64,000 nt of DNA. Source: Branchiostoma floridae. Its lineage: Eukaryota > Chordata > Leptocardii > Amphioxiformes > Branchiostomatidae. This document shows positions 11,631-24,072 of this stretch, one piece after another (within the stretch, counting starts at the first letter, position 1; each line of letters opens with the position of its first letter). A program made the translations under genes and the position numbers. Location of the stretch: NCBI RefSeq assembly GCF_000003815.2, contig NC_049985.1, positions 14,897,823 through 14,961,822 on the forward strand. The letters run 5' to 3'. Under the pieces are notes generated by a model. The model was not told where the DNA came from. It was given only the letters and a program-made list of their open reading frames with translations, and searched no databases.

Positions 11631-12066
11631 GGAGTACCAGTCCATCCTGAAAGCACCAGACTTCTTGTCTTCCCCTTCTGTAGACACAAGGGGCCATGTG
11701 TGTCGGGAGGCAGAAGACATGGGGGACGGTGCCTATAAGGGTGGTGCTGGCTACTTGGTGGATGGAGATGATGGTAGGAAGTCCGCAGGCGTCCATGACG
11801 GATCTGGGGATCATGCAGAAGGTGAAGCGCACCAGGGTAGCAAGTCTCTCTCTCTCCCGATCGACCATGCTGAAGCTGGAAGCTGCTGCCACCATGACGA
11901 GGCCACTGCTCTAGCAAAGAAGCAGCACCGACATGCTGTAGCTCTGGCTGAGATGCAGGAGGATGATGTCATCCATACGACAGGTGACGCGGAGTTCAGA
12001 GACCATGATATTCTGACTGTGAATGTGACCTTGCTGGGTCCACAGTCCCCTCCTCTGTTAGCATGA
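11631..12066 (+). other. Possible frameshifted continuation of the 9773 gene
   Basis: After the TGA at 11630 a second frame stays open to 12066 (HHEEYQSILKAPDFLSSP..., HDEATALAKKQHRHAVALAE...). A third frame between about 11790 and 11890 reads as a plausible basic helix (DLGIMQKVKRTRVASLSLS). Protein-like sequence thus jumps between frames at about 11620, 11790 and 11890. This fits indel damage or assembly errors in a longer original reading frame. A 3' UTR is the alternative. Confidence 0.35.
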
Positions 12067-13159
12067 TGGGTCAGCCAAAGGACCACGAGATGGCGTCGTC
12101 AGATATTGTCATCATCGTGTCCTAGTTATCACGAGGGGTGTTAGAATGGTAAACTTTTATAATGACTACGTATTAATAAGAGTAGTACAATCATTCTACT
12201 AAATGTTCTTTTTAGAATGGATGCAGGAATATTACTTGTCTTCTCCTATTTCAATTGAAACATCATTTGCACCAGAGAAAGTAAGATTGAAACCACTCAT
12301 TCACAAGCATATAGTAAAGAGTTTGTTATCCTTATAGCGGAACTGTAACCCAAGTGACTTAACACATATAAAAGTCCAGTACATTTGGGAAGTAAGACTA
12401 TTATAGTCACAGTTTTACAGTTGTAAACAAATAGAACATTTCATGTGTGTTTTAACAATATGTTTCTCATGTAAACAGAATTCTAATAACTATGCATATG
12501 ATTTCAAGTCAATGTAAACATTGCATCAGAGTCTGTAAATTTGCCACTAAAGATTGTCAGAGCTTTTACACCATACAGTACACTTAGTAGTTACGTCTGT
12601 AAAAAAAGCAACAACTGAATAAAAAGTCTTTAAGTTAACGTTAACTACAGTCCATGACATCATTCACTGAGTTAAGGAGTCCTACAAACACACTTTTCAA
12701 CAGTATTTCTAAAAAACAGCTTAACCACCAGTTGTCGTCTTCACTTGATGAGGAGACGTACATTAAAGATCAAATTGATATAATATAAACAATACATTAA
12801 ACCTCATAATCACTTCGTCTGTAGTCGGTATAAAATACTTGTTTGTTTCTAGAAATTTGAAGGTGAACAAACATCAAAACGCTTTCGACAGGCACGTTGT
12901 CCTTGCATTAAGCAGTTGCAGTTCTAGTAAATATTGATAGGTGACGCTTTTGATGTATCAACTTGAAGTGGCTATATAAAGAGATATATGCTTGCATTTC
13001 TACTCAGGGATGCTAGATGACGCTTCTGATCCATATATATACAAAGGTGCCATTGTAGTTATGCGTCACTGAAAACAATAGTTATTCAATGTTCACGAGC
13101 TTGGTGCTTTCCTTAGCAGAACCAATTATCCAGTAAATGACCAAAAATAGTCAGTTACA
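12067..13159. other. Gene-free AT-rich stretch
   Basis: No coding sequence recognised. A possible polyadenylation signal AATAAA lies at 12619-12624 on the plus strand, which could serve the upstream gene. Confidence 0.4.
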
Positions 13160-13705
13160 CATACATAGGCAAGCGAACCTCTCCGTAGTGCTGAAAAAAA
13201 AACACAGGCAAACGCACAGGTCTCTCCTCGGTACTGAATGTCATCCACAAACACAGGAAGATGCTTTTCACCGTTCGTCCAAGGATAAGTGCGTTTGGCT
13301 GTGGATGGATGTTGTTCAGCACCAAGGACACGTGTGTCTTCCAATGTGTGGATTATATTCAGCACCAGAACAGCCGTGCTTCAGATTGTGTTCAGTACCA
13401 AGGACAGATGTGTTTGCCTGTGGCTGGATATTGTTCATCACCAGGACAGATGTGTTTGCCTGTGGCTGGATATTGTCAGCACCAAGGACAGATGTGTCTG
13501 ACTGTGGATGGATATTATTCAGCACCAAGGACAGATGTGTTTGCCTGTGGCTGGATATTGTTCAGCACCAAGGACAGATGTGTTTGTCTATGGCTGGATA
13601 TTGTTCAGCACCAAGGTCAGATATGTTTGCCTGTGGATGGATATTGTTCAGCACCAAGGTCAGATATGTTTGCCTGTGGATGGATATTGTTCAGCACCGA
13701 GGCAG
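13160..13705. repeat. Second minisatellite, about 43-bp units, mostly inverted relative to the first
   Basis: Units such as CTGTGGATGGATATTGTTCA then GCACCAAGGACAGATGTGTT are the reverse complement of a diverged form of the 8042-9258 unit (shared GGTGCTGAACA...CCATCCACA..GGCAAAC). The first roughly 100 bases (13160-13260) are in the same orientation as the 8 kb array and even share the leader CATACATAGGCAAG (13161 and 8025); then the orientation flips at about 13285. Open frames here are repeat artefacts. Confidence 0.88.
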
Positions 13706-15561
13706 CTTCTTACCCACAAAAGTGATGACACGCATAACGCATTTAACAAGAGTAACAGACTTTATTCAACTTCATACAAAATTATACATCTCTAAATTGG
13801 CTACAAAACTACACAGACTAACTACAAAACTACCGTACATAGAGTTACTGTAGGATATGTCTACAACATGTATGTATCTAAGTATAGACTAGACAATCTA
13901 TTTGCTGTGATATGAGAAAGTTTATCTATTAGAACTTTATAGCAGCTAGGATAACTACTTTGGCTTTGAACATGATTTGGAGTGCAGGATTTTATGAATA
14001 TTGTTACTCATGACAAGGCAACACAATTTTCTATGCACTAAAATATTGCTTTTACATTAAATTTTGTAAGTCTTCAAAATACTGCTAATGACATTCTGGC
14101 TTCAACATGCCCTTCCTACAATGGCAAAGAACCTAAATGGTGGAATAAAGAATACAAGGGCATTCTCCGTTAATGTCACAAGTAAAGTTAGAACTAGGTG
14201 TCAACAGAGCAATGTACTGAAAAACTGGATAGCAAGAAGGTTTTTCGTATCCAACAAGAATGGCTATACCTTGTTCACATTGTGATTCATTCTGGATAGT
14301 TCACAATTGTATAACTTTGTTTCATTGTATTTTTACAGAGATTGTGCAACACTTTACATCATCAACATCGTGATCGAACAGCTACCATGCACAGGATTTC
14401 ACCGATCTACCACATTTAAGTTAGTTACCATCTGCTCCACTCCTGTGGCATTGCCAAAAACATGCAAACTACTAATGACTTTGCATCTGACTAGAACACT
14501 AGGACTACAATCTTTGCCTTTGTTTCAACATACCGTGAGATAAAATTCTGCAACTTCACAACTTCTTGAAACATATCATATAAAAAGCTTGTTTGTTAAA
14601 TGTATTGTCATTCTCTTTTACATCTGTTTATTTTGATACAATCTAAAAATGATGCAACAATAAGACCAATAAAATCAACAGTCATTCTTGAAGTAATTTG
14701 ATTGAACCTAAAAGGCTGAACCACTATCAATTTTTATGACTCTGTATACTATATAATCTAAATCTTTGTTCACTTTTCACCTTGAAGACTTTGATATATA
14801 TTTTGCTGATTTCTTCAATTTCAGCAGCTAAGGCTAATTCACACCAACAATGACTACCATTCACTTTTCACACACACAGATTCCATGGCTATTTGTACAC
14901 AGTTTTCTCAATCACTGTTTCAAATTGGTACAGTAGTTCCCATACATCTTTAGTTCACAGGTGCAAAGCCACCTGGATACAGGTAAAATGTTTCAGGTGA
15001 CCTATTACACCTTACAAATGGAACAGCATTTGATACCANNNNNNNNNNNNNNNNNNNNNNNNNNNNNNNNNNNNNNNNNNNNNNNNNNNNNNNNNNNNNN
15101 NNNNNNNNNNNNNNNNNNNNNNNNNNNNNNNNNNNNNNTATTCGTCCTACTTATAGGACTCTGACAATTTGGCCATTCAAAATACAGTCTTCTACAATAT
15201 CATAAAAAAGAATGATAGAACTGACAAAACTGCAGCATTGTCCTAAAGTACTGATCAAAATTAAAACTTCACAAGTCTTTGCATTTTCCATATACACAAG
15301 TCTTTCACAGCCAATCTTTGCAACATACAATCTTTAGCAAATTGCAAAATACTCTATTTTGTAAAACTCCAAGAATGTTGAAACTTGTTGGAAAGAATCA
15401 GATTCATATCAATTCAATAACTCAAAATGTGACCAAAACTTGTTACATTCATTGGATATTCTGAGATGATAATGAGAAGTTCTGGAGAGTCAAGATCTTA
15501 CAATGATGGCAGCAGCAATGTTCAAGACTTTAAGTACTTCTTTGATATGTTATCACCATTT
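13706..15561. other. Region downstream of TRMT9B, with a gap
   Basis: AT-rich sequence with no recognised coding region. The part next to 15562 is probably the TRMT9B 3' UTR. An assembly gap of 100 N lies at 15039-15138. Confidence 0.5.
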
Positions 15562-18500
15562 TTAGATCTTCCACACCTGAACCTTTTCTGCAATGACACA
15601 CCAGTTAGCATGATCGTAGAAGTCTTGCAGAATGTGTAGATTTTCCACATTTTCCTCTATCAGACCTGCCAGTTCGCCCTCCCTGAACACGTGATAGTAC
15701 CTGTGGTACTGCGACAAATCCTCCGCATCCGCATGTGTCGCCTCGGGCTTTTTGTGGTGATTTCGGTAATACTTCTCGTTGGTATCTTCTCCGCCAAGTG
15801 AGTGGGAACGCCCACGGATATGTTCCTGTTCTTGTCGGATTTGTTCCAGCGGTTTCCTTGCTCTGTCTGCTGGACCGTATTTGTTTTGTTGCTCTCTTGT
15901 TTCGCCGTTTGGTATGGAGACTTCTACGCCGTCGTTGTCCTCTGTGTTCTCGATATCCAGCGATCGAGTCCGCCGTTCCGCTTTAAGATACGCTTCCGTG
16001 ACGCCATTTGTTTTGCAGTTGTTTGTTACATTCTGGTGGTCTAAGCCTTCCACAGAGGTGGCTGTTCTCTTGTCGTAGCTGTCCTCCCCCTGGGAAAGCT
16101 GTTCCATGCTGTTGTTCCACAGGCTACGGAACAGACTGGTCTCCGAGTTCCAGTGATATCCGTTCCGCTCGGTGAAGGGGAGGTTCAGACCTAGGATTGA
16201 GAAGCTTCCCCTTCTTTTGGTTGGCTCTTGGCACTTGGAACTTTGCTGTAATGCACTTTGCGAGTGATTCTTGTGCAGGGAGTGTTGGTTGTTACTTGGT
16301 CTTTGGCTAAGGATGGACTTACTCGAGGAGTCTTGATGATCTTGAACATGGTGATTGTTTCTCTTGGACTTGTCTTTAATCTTCTTCTGCTTCTTAGGGG
16401 TATTGTGTGCTGAAAATAAGGAGTCTCATTTAGTTTTCTAGGGAATTTTCAGTGCCACCAGGTTAAAGAAATCTTGTAAAATTCTATCTGCAACTTGCAC
16501 ATAATGCTAGTTCACCTTTATTCGCAGGGTAACCTTTATTCGTTGCATTTAGCACCAGGGTATCTGGGATATCAAGCCAATGGACCGTGGTCTCAAACTG
16601 CATTATATTGAAACAAATGCAATTTAAAACCATCGTTCATCAACGTAATATCCCTAAATACCATGTTTTTAGGTACAACGGATATAAGTTACCCTTTGAA
16701 TAAAGGTAAACTAGCATTACATGTACCCATTGAAAAATTATTTAAAAAAAAACAGTGAAAAAACTACCTGAGAAAAAAGGTTTTAACATTGTGTTTCTCA
16801 GTACGGATAGACATTGGGAACTTTACTTTGATTTTTAGAATGTACCATGAATAATGCATAATGTTCAAATTAATCCTATTACACCAGTCTCTAGCATGAA
16901 CTAAGAGCATGACCAGTACAATGGCATTTCTACATTTCTACTTATACCTACCTGTACTTTGGAGGTAGTGTGCTTGCATGTGCCAGGGGACTAGGACATC
17001 TTGAGCCTCAAACTGTACGTAACATTAGAACAACACGCATTTGTGAAAGCTATTTTCAGTAATGTGAATCACGACAGAAAAAGACTGAATACCTAAAATG
17101 ATACTATTGGTATAAAAAAAAGACGATATTAAGGGGGGGGGGGCAAAATGACAAACTTCGAGATTCAGGTTAAATTGTAAGACTTGCATGTATATACATG
17201 TCTTGAAAAAAATAACTTTTAAAATTATTGCTGAATTTGGTGTGTTTTTTTTCAACTGTAATAGACTTATCTATTAAAGTTTGGTACCAAACATCACGAC
17301 CGGTTTGAGGTAAAGAGGAGATAAAACATTCAGTCTGCAGAACTCATAAGTACCTTTCTGTGTTGTTGCTCCAGCGCCCACACATAAATCATAACCTGTC
17401 CGCCCGGCCGTACCACTCGCGCCAACTCCCGTATCGCCGCCACCCTCCTTTCCACCGTGGCAAAATGGTGGACCACCGCGATGGAGATAGCAGCGTCGAA
17501 ACAGTTGTCACGATAGGGCAGCCGTAGGTTGTCACAGACCATGACCTCGTGACCCCTGCTTCCTGCGATGCTGGCGAGACTGTTGCAGTGGTCCGAGCCG
17601 AGCTTATATGTGAACGGGTTGATGTCCAAGTACTTCCCATTTCCACATCCTAAAGATGAACAAAATGTGTAAAAAAACAAAAGTCAACAACAGATGAGAC
17701 AAGTTTCCATGTGAACGGGTTGATGTCCAGGTATTTCCCATTTCCACATCCTAAAGATGAACAAAATGTGTAAAAAAAGTCAATGAAACCCTCTCATATT
17801 TACTAAAATTGCTTACATTTAGTCTAAAGTCAAAGTCAGTCAATCATGACTGTACTATACTAGTAGCTTATGGACAGTATATACACTTCAGAGGGAATAT
17901 ATCTGCTTGGCTGGCCAATAGGATTTTTCCATAAAGCTTGTTCAATATATTATTGCTTGATCTTTCATCCATGATAGTTCAATCCCCTTTCATTAAATGC
18001 AGTGCATATCTAAAATCAATGCAGAATTCAAATATATAAATTGTTGGCCAGAAAAAAAACCTGATGAACTAAAATCAAAATCATTACATTACGCTTGATT
18101 TTAATTATAGTTTATTTTTAACCTTAGCTTGTACCAAAACATTGTTCCACTCATACACATACTACATATAATATCATATTCTTCATCTAGATCTGCATTC
18201 AATACTTAATGCAAGCTATCATTTTTCCCTATATCAAGATTCATCATTGCACTGAGTCTCTATATGAAATACAACGGTTACCGGATAATACTACGTGTAG
18301 TTAAAATCTTTTTTTGAATTTATCTTTTTTGTAAATACACTCAGACTTTGAAAGCCTTACACATTTCTTTGTGGTTCTCTATAAAACAGTATGTAGACTT
18401 GATATCCCTAAATGCCATGCTTTAAAAATACAAATCAAACATACAGCTTTTGCACGACTGTGATGTCTTGGATTCATGTCTTGCCAAACCATATATACCG

Positions 18501-21500
18501 ATGCCTCCATCCATGACTTTACTTCTAAAGGTCACATGGATCACAGTAAAGCTGAGAGTGCTCTCAAATTGAAGGGGTCTCGTATCATTAACCTTCCAAC
18601 GTGACAGGAAGGTCGACATGTGATATTTACACATCTCCAGGCTGATCTGTCCTTGAATCTATATACAGTTAAGCAGTAACACAAGGTCATGCAAATATTA
18701 CCTGCTTTATGCAGAACAAAAAAAAGAGTTTTACAGTGTTTAGTGGCAAATGTTGATAATCTTTGGGAGGGAATCACAAAGTCATTCTCACATTTTTGTA
18801 GAAATTATCCTAGATCATAATTGCTGAATGCTCAAACTGTTTCTTTCCAAGACTGTGTGGAGATCTATGAGAGTTGCCAACTCCTCAGAATAATCTTTTA
18901 TTTTAAACAATTTACCCGGTACCTCAGTCTGCATGTTTGAATACCACAGAGGTGGCAGAAGCAAATTTCTTATTCACCTGAGTTGCACACTTCCCATAAT
19001 TCTCTACACCAGGGTTCAAAATATGACCTAATATTCAGCATGTGCAGAGCCAAAGGCTGAAGGAGGGGTCCAAGGGGCATGGTTCCCCCCATGAAATTTT
19101 TGAAATCTTATGCCTATGAAATACTATTTCCTGCACTCTGAGGGGCAAACTTTGCTAGCAGACTTAAATTTAAGTATAACCTAATAGCAAAACTTAGTTA
19201 CAAGCTATTAAATTCTTAAACAAGAACCATGACAGACATTTTCATTATCTTTCTAACACTTAGATGTCAAGAATATGATGTATACTAGTATACTTTGATA
19301 TCTTTATATACATAAACCTAAGAAAATATTTGGGTGTACCCTGTGCACCCACAGAAAACAATTGGGTGCACAGCTCCAATTATGGGTGCACCTGGGTGCA
19401 CATGCACCCAGTATTTCGAGCCCTGCAAGCAGTCGCAATGCATTTGAGGTGCTCACAGAAATCGCCGATCTTGAGAGAATGTACCGCATTCTGTAAATCA
19501 GCATGTAACTTGATTGCATTAGATTGTGATCTCTATAACATTGTTCCAGTTATGTGTACAATGTAGGCATACTCACTACAGTATCCAAACAGCGGTAACT
19601 CAAAGAAACTCAAGCGATAGTCTTATATATTTGTGGTGCACAGAAATATTTCCTCCTCAAACAATGCCAAGCAAACTTTGAGCTTGTTCTGATTGAATCA
19701 TATTTCAGACGTGGCTACAAGATATAAATGCCATCTATCTGGAGCTGTTGGCTGCAGCATGTAAGCATGTCAGCATTTCCAGAAGTCTATAAATCACACC
19801 TAAATTTGTCCTCTTTCATTGTAAGTAATTCCATTGTGGCACTATGCCGTATTGTTATGTTATAATTTTTCTTACACTGCAGACTTATAAAAGATGGTCT
19901 AAAAACTTTGTCCTGTGTACATCTCTGTCATCTCAATTCTAGTGCTTCCTGCCTATATAACTTGGCTGGTAGCTGACAATACTTTGATCATTCATGCCAG
20001 AACATTCTTCACATCAGTCAATATAAAGCTCCATCACTGTAACATAGTAACCATGCAGAGACCAATAAAATGTGTACATGACACTCAGATAAGTGTGTCT
20101 TCCTGCACGACAATAATCTCCTATGGGATAGAACTGAAGCCATGACAACATGCATACATATACACCCATGGTGGCACCAGTATGTCTACCCTGTATGGCA
20201 ATTAATCACCAAGGGATCCTCTAGTTCATTTCTTATAAAAGACGCCATCATTATTGCATTACTGTAGAGACATAGACAAGACCAAACGCCCTCCCTTTGG
20301 AATACAAATGAAGGTTATGATAGACTGAAAGAGCATTCTGAGGATTTTGTAAATGAATATTAAGACAATGGTATTAAGTCAGAGTCTCAGACATACCTGA
20401 ATTATTCATTGCATAACTGTGACATCTACAGTTTTTCTTTCAACTTTGAATCCTATTTTAAAGAATCACGTGAAAAATGGAGTGCAACTTTGAAACAAAG
20501 AAAAAAATTCTTTTTAATTTAGGGAAGATCATTTAGCACCAAGGACAGTTTGCCATTTTCGTACACTGGGTCTATCGGCTGAAGTACTCGTAACAATTAA
20601 GGCTAACCTACATCCAATGTTTTTAAAAACTGGTTATTTAGGGATATAAAGTTTACATTGCAGTTTGAAGCCACCAACCCTAAATATCAAAAAGTTTTTA
20701 AAACCAAAGATATAGATCACTTTACAGAACGATAAGGTTGAACTAGCATAGTCTAACAATAGTAAGAACTTGATTTAATAATAACTTGCATAACTGAATA
20801 TAACAATAAAAAACAAATAAGAGTGCCATTTGAAAAAATTCTAATATCAGTGATGTTTTTAAAAGATCTCAGAATTCTGCTGAAAAGATCTCAGAATTCC
20901 AAATTCCTGATATTGTAGCCAGTTCTTAACTGTATAAAGGGAATGGATAAAAATCATATATCATAAGGCATAAAAGAACAGAGAGGAAAGTAATCACCAC
21001 CATTCGTTTTCTGGTAACATACTTTGACATACAAAATCATCTTTGACTACTGTACCAGATATGAACTCATCAAAGTACTAACATCCATTGCAGTGTCCTG
21101 ACATTTGTTTCTGGCTCACTGCCATACACTTTACTCCAAAGACCTTTCTGACATGGTAGCTTGCTTCCTTTCTGATAGTATGCGCTAAGATGACAAAAGA
21201 GAGACCTTTTGAATACTGATTTACGTGCCAGGGAGCAATGCAGAAAGGGGTACGTATAAAACATGACCAGATTAGAAGCACTGTAATTCACTTTGTCTTC
21301 TCTGTACTAAGCTTTCATGGTCTGAGAGAATTCAACTTGTTCTCGGAACTAAATCTTCACTGTCGCGGCAAGTGCACATAAAAAAAGGCTGTGAATTATT
21401 TGTTATCAGTAATGATAAGTTCATGTTACAGTCGTCACCGTGAAAACCGTGAACATAACAGTACATTGAAAAAATCAGGAATTACAGTATTTTTCAAAAT

Positions 21501-22575
21501 TTCTTAAAGCCCTTCAAAAACTACATTGTACACTTCAAAATAAATCACAAAGTTTAACATGTTTACAAGAATTGATGGTCACACTGTCTTTAGGTAATTA
21601 AATCGTAAACATTGTCAATATTTTTCTTTTAATTCTTACATCATACAGTGTAACCAGCTAAGAAAAATTAGTATTTCATTCATGTTAATATTTCAACAAT
21701 AATGGCAATAATATGGTTAAGGATAATCTGTGATGTTCTTAACCCTAATTTAGTGTAGCGGAGCGGTACAAAACCATTTTTTGTTGTTGGACCAGTCCAG
21801 AAAAACGGATCTGAAAAAAAATCAATAGACCAGACTTTGGACCGTTTAGAAAATGGACAGATTATACCGGCAAGCATTCAAATGTTTTGGGGCTTTACCG
21901 GCCCAAGGAAAATAACAAGCGAAGAAAAGGGGCCTCCACAGTCAAACTCGGTGTAAGTTAACAGAGCCAGGTAGCGTTCCATACATGAAGATAGGATTTT
22001 AAAAATAAAACGCCATTATAAGTCAGATACTAAACCAAACAGATTCCTTAACAATGTAGAAAAATGGATTGTTTTGAGGATCCTCCATTCACAAGTTTGC
22101 AGGGCTCAATTTATGGTCCAGGTTCAAGTCCAAAACTGAAACTGATCCTCTGGACCTGGACTGTACATGTACATTTGTCCCTGGACCTGAGTTTTCTGTA
22201 CCCTCAATCATTATAACAAACATGATACTTAGGTGTGACAGGTTGTTCGGTGTAATATAACCAGCTGCTGCTGCGCCGTGTGCCTGCGAAGCTGGTGTGT
22301 TACGCCGAACAACGGTTATACCGGCTATATAGATACAGATACAGATACCCTGCTCTGTTATTAGGACTTACCTTCGAAACAAATTAAAGAGAACGTAACA
22401 ACTGGAAAGACATACCGACATCTGCAATAAGGCTTCCTGGCTCCTGCTCCAAGAGGAACTGTTTGACCTGAGGCCAGGCCTTGTAGCGTGTGTCGCTGAA
22501 GTGCGGCGCAATCCGATCGTACACGTCGTGGACATGCTGTTTTTCTAGCTGGATGGAGTGCTGCTCTCGGTCCAT
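15562..22575 (-). CDS. TRMT9B: Probable tRNA methyltransferase 9B (TRM9-like SAM methyltransferase)
   Basis: SAM-dependent methyltransferase related to yeast Trm9 and the ALKBH8 methyltransferase domain, which act on wobble uridine side chains; TRMT9B itself is the less-studied paralogue (KIAA1456). Four coding exons: 22575-22416, 17649-17354, 17012-16952, 16409-15562; phases 1,0,1 agree. The product is about 454 aa, the same length I recall for human TRMT9B. Visible: [21 protein letters not shown] near the N-terminus, SAM motif [14 protein letters not shown] (residues 49-61), the acidic motif region [54 protein letters not shown], a long low-complexity linker, and the C-terminal [10 protein letters not shown]...NWCVIAEK block that identifies the family. 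The ATG at 22575 directly follows TTCTAG, so a 5' UTR exon may splice exactly at the start codon. Confidence 0.94.
16506..16715. repeat. MITE, family A copy 1
   Basis: Ends are imperfect inverted repeats: GCTAGTTCACCTTTATTCGC at the left and AATAAAGGTAAACTAGC at the right. Internal marks are GGTAACC near the left end, a central ATATCCCTAAATACCATG, and ACGGATATAAGTTACCC. The same structure recurs at 31036-31245 and 62037-62206. It lies in the last TRMT9B intron. Confidence 0.85.
17697..17765 (-). pseudogene. Duplicated 5' end of TRMT9B exon 2 with its splice acceptor
   Basis: Bases 17703-17765 repeat 17614-17675, covering the intron end, the TTCATCTTTAG acceptor and about the first 45 coding bases of exon 2. 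Reading on past the copied portion gives unrelated intron sequence. It is an intronic partial exon copy just upstream of the real exon. Confidence 0.85.
19010..19435. repeat. Probable non-autonomous element with short inverted ends
   Basis: Starts CAGGGTTCAAAATA and ends TATTTCGAGCCCTG, imperfect inverted repeats of about 14 bp. Inside it has GGTGCACC repeats (19330-19410). No coding capacity. It lies in TRMT9B intron 1. Confidence 0.55.
21765..21905. repeat. Dispersed repeat, family C copy 1
   Basis: The block GTTGGACCAGTCCAGAAAAACGGA...CAGATTATACC...CATTCAAATGTTTTGGGGCT matches, with divergence, 48428-48560 in the same orientation. It lies in TRMT9B intron 1. Confidence 0.65.
22232..22312. 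repeat. Hairpin-forming repeat
   Basis: Left GTTGTTCGGTGTAATATAAC and right GTGTTACGCCGAACAAC are inverted copies around a GC-rich CAGCTGCTGCTGCGCC loop. Probably a small foldback element. Confidence 0.6.
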
Positions 22576-24048
22576 CTAGAAAGATGCCCCTCTCTCTGCA
22601 CAGTCGGAAGACCTCGTCTCGTCAGCTGGACCAAGGAGAAATATATCTATCACACACACAGCTTTCATTCTACATTGACAAGATTGTCATCTCGTATTCA
22701 TGACCATGATAGTACTCAAGACGTCAAGATGCAATCAGAAAATGGCCCTTCTTAAATCCTGCAAGAGGAAAATAAATCTACAGCAAGCTGAACAGCCTAA
22801 AACATCAAGGAAGCAAAATGTTCAATGCACCACCTTGAATGACTACTACAATTTAACACCGCTTGTACATGTACATGCATGAGTCTAATAATAGAAACTT
22901 AACAGGAAGAGAATCATCTTTTCCAAGAAAGGCGATACTTGTGTCAAGTCTCTACATGTAAATTCTCTGTACCACAAAGTATACAGATTTGAAGCCTTCC
23001 TCTTCTTGATGTCGCTAATCACGATATGTACGTTTTTTCCCGCGAATCATTGATCTGCCAGCGGAGAAGATTCACGCCCTGGCCTTGCTCTATCACGCAT
23101 CTGTTCCTGTTACGTAGTTATTCATTGCATTTGTTCACGCTGTGCGTGATGCCACGGGCTTGTAGAAATCATTCGCCTGTTTTGCATCAGTAGAATTACA
23201 TTTTCAAACCAATACTGTCTTGTAAAACCAATTCGGTCTGTTTTCCACTATCGTGTAAAATTCATCATAAAATATTTCTCAGTACATCTATTATGATTAG
23301 CAAGAGTAGAGTAAAAAATTGCAAATTCTACAATACATATATTTGTGCATTTCTGGATGTATGGCCTAAGCTCCCAAAAGGCCAGCTGTCGTGATATGTT
23401 TTGGATACTTCATCATCAGCACAATTTTTGCTGACAGGAAATCAATAAAAAACCTACAGAAAAGTCGCAGGCATGAGTAGTGTATCAAAACCATCCAGGC
23501 TCGTATCAAATAACCGACATCTTAGACGTGTGGGGAATAAGAGTGGGAGAGAAAAATCATCCAAACTCTCAGGCTACGATTGTGCTCTTAACAGTCATAC
23601 ATCTTTTAAGTGCATCATGTGTGTTTGATAAAAGTTAACATCCATTGGCATAATACCGGCAGTAATACTTATACCGGCAAATGACATAAACGATAAATTT
23701 TCCGTGATCCACTAGCGCAGCAACAGTAATTTCCAAGGTATGCACACTTCAGACATCCACGTGTTTCACACATTTCCAAAAAGGCTTCAATAACAGTGCC
23801 TTCAAAGACAACAAGGCCAAAAGTTTTAAGTTCACTTTCGGGGCAGGCGAGCTCGTCGTGGGACGAACAAACTGTCACGTTCATCGCAAGATTTGTAGAT
23901 AATAATCACATGTGCTCACGGCACAAGATGATCATGATTCAACAGCAATCTTGAATTTCTTTTGGTGTCACCAACAACTCGTGTAAAAGTGTGAAGAACC
24001 GTTGCATTATCGCCCCGATTTACGGCTGAATCGGTCAAATTGAACGTA

Positions 24049-24072
24049 CGCCGCCATTTTCCCGCCATTTTT
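24049..24072 (-). promoter_or_regulatory. E2F/YY1-like promoter motif pair
   Basis: On the minus strand the sequence reads AAAAATGGCGGGAAAATGGC followed by GGCG. It contains GGCGGGAA (E2F-like) and AAAATGGCGGC (YY1-like), typical of TATA-less housekeeping promoters. It lies about 1.5 kb upstream of the TRMT9B coding start on the same strand, so it may mark that gene's transcription start. The ATG at 24057 would open only a 16-residue frame. Confidence 0.35.

Noticed and set aside
11323-12086. Several antisense frames across exon 3 of the 9773 gene
   Set aside because: Shadows of GC-rich coding sequence; the plus-strand model has splice sites and repeats that explain the composition.
13126-13853. 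Open frame of more than 200 codons rich in CAGYCSAPRTDVF-type repeats
   Set aside because: Translation of the second minisatellite; repeats in three frames and on both strands argue against coding.
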